Assembly (NCBI RefSeq): GCF_000633395.1
Contig: NZ_AYMU01000004.1
Span: 1-64,000, forward strand
DNA from: Pseudomonas sp. PH1b
Lineage (GTDB): Bacteria; Pseudomonadota; Gammaproteobacteria; Pseudomonadales; Pseudomonadaceae
DNA length: 64,000 nt
Reading direction: 5' to 3'
The notes under the pieces are model-generated. The model was not told where the DNA came from. It worked only from the letters and a program-made list of their open reading frames with translations, and made no database searches. Position 1 is the stretch's first letter; every line of letters begins with the position of its first letter. The translations under genes were made by a program, and so were the position numbers. Shown piece after piece: positions 62,043 to 64,000 of this stretch.

Positions 62043-64000
62043 ATGAATTTACCGTCGCTGCTGCCCATCCTGTTCGGGGTCGGCCTCGTCGTTCTGGTGG
62101 TCTTTGGCCTGTTGGCCCTGTTCAAGGCCTTCTACATCAAGGTCCCCCAAGGCACGGCGCTGATCGTCAACGACATGTCCTCGACCCCCAAGGTGCACTT
62201 CACCGGCGCCCTGGTGTACCCGGTCATCCACCTCAAGGAGTTCATGCGCATCTCGCTGATCACCCTGGAAGTCGATCGCCGGGCCAAGGACGGTCTGATC
62301 TGCCGCGACAACATGCGTGCCGACATCACCGTGGCCTTCTACCTGCGCGTCAATGAAACCCAGGAAGACGTGCTCAAGGTGGCCAAGGCCATTGGTGTCG
62401 ACCGTGCTTCCGATCGCGCTGCGGTCAACGAGCTGTTCAACGCCAAATTCTCCGAAGCGCTGAAGACCGTGGGCAAGCAATTCGACTTCGTCCAGTTGTT
62501 CGAGAACCGCCAGGACTTCCGCGACCGCATCATCGAGATCATCGGCAACGACCTCAACGGCTATGTGCTGGAGGACGTGGCCATCGACTACCTGGAACAG
62601 ACCGCCAAGCATTCCCTGGACCCGAGCAACATCCTCGACGCCGAGGGCATTCGCAAGATCACCGAGCTGACCGCGACCCAGAACGTCATCACCAATGAAC
62701 TGGAGCGCAACCAGGAACTGGCGATCCAGAAGAAAAACGTCGAGACCCGCGAAGCCTCGCTGTCCCTCGAGCGCCAGCAGGCCGACGCCGAAGCCCGGCA
62801 GAAGCGCGAGATCGAGACCATCCGTGCCCGTGAAGAAGCCGAGACGGCCAAGGTCAAGGAAGAGGAGCGCTTGAAGTCCGAGCAGGCCCGCATCCAGACC
62901 CAGCAGGAAATCGACGTACGCACCGAGAACCATCAGCGCGAAGTCGAAGTGGCCCAGCAGAACCGCCAGCGCGCGGTGGTCATCGAGGTGGAGAAAGTCA
63001 CCCGCGCCAAGGACCTGGAAGTAGTGGCCCGCGAGCGTGAAGTGGAGCTGCAGCGCATCGAGAAAGAAAAGGCCCTGGAAGAACAGCGCAAGAACATCGC
63101 CACGGTGATCCGTGAGCGGGTAGCGGTAGAGAAGACCGTGGCCCAGGAAGAAGAGCGGATCAAGGAAGTACGCGAGGTTTCCGAAGCCGAGCGCGCCAAG
63201 CAGGTGGTGGTGATCCAGGCCCAGGCCGAAGCCGAGCAGGACCTGGTGCGCCAGGTCAAGCAGGCCGAAGCCGACGAGACCCGTTCCAAGCACAAGGCGG
63301 TGGAAATCAACAACCTGGCCCAGGCCGAACTGGAAGCTGCGGCCAAGCAGGCCGAAGCCAAGAAACGCCTGGCCGAAGGCCTGGAAGCCGAGCGCGCCGC
63401 GCCTGGCCTGGCCGATGCCCGAGTGCTGGAAATCACCGCAGCAGCCCAGGAAAAAGAAGGCCTGGCACAAGCTCGCGTACGCACCGAGCAGTTGATTGCC
63501 GAAGCCCGCGGCGAGCAGGAAAAAGGCCTGGCCGACGCCCGCATCATGGAAGCCCAGGCGGCTGCCAAAGAGAAGGACGGCCTGGCGGAAGCCAAGGTCA
63601 TGGAAGAGAAGCTCGGGGCTCAGGCCCGTGGCGAAGAGCAACTGGGCGCGGCCAAGGCCAAGGCCACCAAGGACCTGGGTTCGGCCGAAGCCGAAGTGCT
63701 GCTGCAGCGCCTGAACGCCGAGGCCGAAGGCCTGGGCAAGAAGTTCGGTGCCCTGGATTCCCTCAGCGACAGCGCGCGTTCCCACGAAGAGTTCCGCATG
63801 CAACTGGAGAAGAACTTCGAGGAAGCGATGGCCGCCATCGCCGCCAACAAGGAAATCGCCAAGGACCAGGCCGAAGTGCTGTCGGCCGCCCTCAGCAAGG
63901 CCAAGATCGAGATCGTCGGCGGCGAAGGCGACTTCTTCAACTCCTTCGCCAAGTCGCTGTCGGTGGGCAAGGCCATCGAGGGCGTGGTGGGCAAGAGCCC
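62043..64000 (+). CDS. Flotillin family protein, YqiK-like (3' end beyond window)
   Basis: The frame starts at ATG 62043 with AAAGGAGA upstream and stays open to the window end (652 codons), so the C-terminus is missing. It begins with one membrane segment (MNLPSLLPILFGVGLVVLVV), then a PHB/SPFH domain (FYIKVPQGTALIVNDMSSTP, KDGLICRDNMRADITVAFYL) to about residue 190, and then a very long coiled coil of Glu/Ala repeats, with repeated AEARGEQEKGLADAR-type units. Flotillins scaffold membrane microdomains; with YqiJ and PspA this one should act in envelope stress. Confidence 0.93.
   Translation, partial: MNLPSLLPILFGVGLVVLVVFGLLALFKAFYIKVPQGTALIVNDMSSTPKVHFTGALVYPVIHLKEFMRISLITLEVDRRAKDGLICRDNMRADITVAFYLRVNETQEDVLKVAKAIGVDRASDRAAVNELFNAKFSEALKTVGKQFDFVQLFENRQDFRDRIIEIIGNDLNGYVLEDVAIDYLEQTAKHSLDPSNILDAEGIRKITELTATQNVITNELERNQELAIQKKNVETREASLSLERQQADAEARQKREIETIRAREEAETAKVKEEERLKSEQARIQTQQEIDVRTENHQREVEVAQQNRQRAVVIEVEKVTRAKDLEVVAREREVELQRIEKEKALEEQRKNIATVIRERVAVEKTVAQEEERIKEVREVSEAERAKQVVVIQAQAEAEQDLVRQVKQAEADETRSKHKAVEINNLAQAELEAAAKQAEAKKRLAEGLEAERAAPGLADARVLEITAAAQEKEGLAQARVRTEQLIAEARGEQEKGLADARIMEAQAAAKEKDGLAEAKVMEEKLGAQARGEEQLGAAKAKATKDLGSAEAEVLLQRLNAEAEGLGKKFGALDSLSDSARSHEEFRMQLEKNFEEAMAAIAANKEIAKDQAEVLSAALSKAKIEIVGGEGDFFNSFAKSLSVGKAIEGVVGKS

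Noticed and set aside
62600..63750. Repetitive sequence considered as a CRISPR or tandem DNA repeat
   Set aside because: The repeats are coding (Ala/Glu/Lys coiled coil), without constant spacing or unique spacers.
62049..63803. A 584-codon minus-strand frame rich in Leu/Phe/Gly opposite the flotillin
   Set aside because: Its repeats are just the complement of the Glu/Ala coiled-coil codons of the flotillin gene.

Overview
This window reads as chromosome of a gamma-proteobacterial pseudomonad, most likely the Pseudomonas fluorescens/protegens/chlororaphis group. The evidence is the gene order yejK-hupN-rlmF-valS-holC-pepA-lptFG, then lepA-lepB-rnc-era-recO-pdxJ, mltF/purL, a nag PTS cluster, purT, ffh-rpsP-rimM-trmD-rplS, xerD-dsbC-hom-thrC and a Roc-type sensor locus. 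High G+C and Pseudomonas-type REP palindromes agree. No rRNA, tRNA or CRISPR was recognised.

Layout. Bases 1 to about 1779 are the right-hand end of an integrative element. It carries a complete tyrosine recombinase whose stop codon overlaps the start of a second, recombinase-like protein that runs off the left edge. The element has cut the nucleoid-associated protein gene yejK after codon 95, leaving a chimeric open frame. From 2.4 to 19.7 kb is core housekeeping sequence: nucleoid protein, rRNA methylation, valine-tRNA ligase, a DNA polymerase III accessory subunit, LPS export, translation elongation, signal peptidase, RNase III, Era, RecO and PdxJ. From 18.3 to 24.3 kb are MltF, PurL and a small NIF3/YqfO-like protein. 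From 24.3 to 31.6 kb lies a complete N-acetylglucosamine system (repressor, deacetylase, SIS-type deaminase-like enzyme, multidomain PTS energy-coupling protein and permease), with a visible promoter and operator. From 31.8 to 40.1 kb is a mixed set: L,D-transpeptidase, two Nudix hydrolases, gamma carbonic anhydrase, DUF1289, PurT, an MHS-type transporter, a CorC-like membrane protein and a CcsA-like membrane protein. From 40.3 to 51.1 kb are SRP and ribosomal-maturation genes, an antiporter, XerD, DsbC and the threonine pathway genes.

From 51.2 to 56.9 kb is a BvgS-like hybrid sensor followed by a REC-EAL protein and a convergent RcsB/LuxR-type regulator, matching the Roc (RocS1-RocR-RocA1) arrangement; the EAL domain has lost conserved residues. 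From 57 to 59.7 kb are a DUF3509-like protein, a periplasmic binding-type protein and a CaiB/BaiF CoA-transferase. From 59.9 kb to the right edge is a membrane-stress operon of a DUF2170/YjfI-like protein with a putative ribbon-helix-helix N-terminus, a PspA/IM30 protein, a YqiJ-like OB-fold membrane protein and a YqiK-like flotillin that is cut by the window end. A 12-base direct repeat overlaps its probable promoter.

The best leads for something new are the island at the left edge and the possible self-regulated PspA-flotillin module at the right edge. All family assignments are from reading the sequence; no database search was run.
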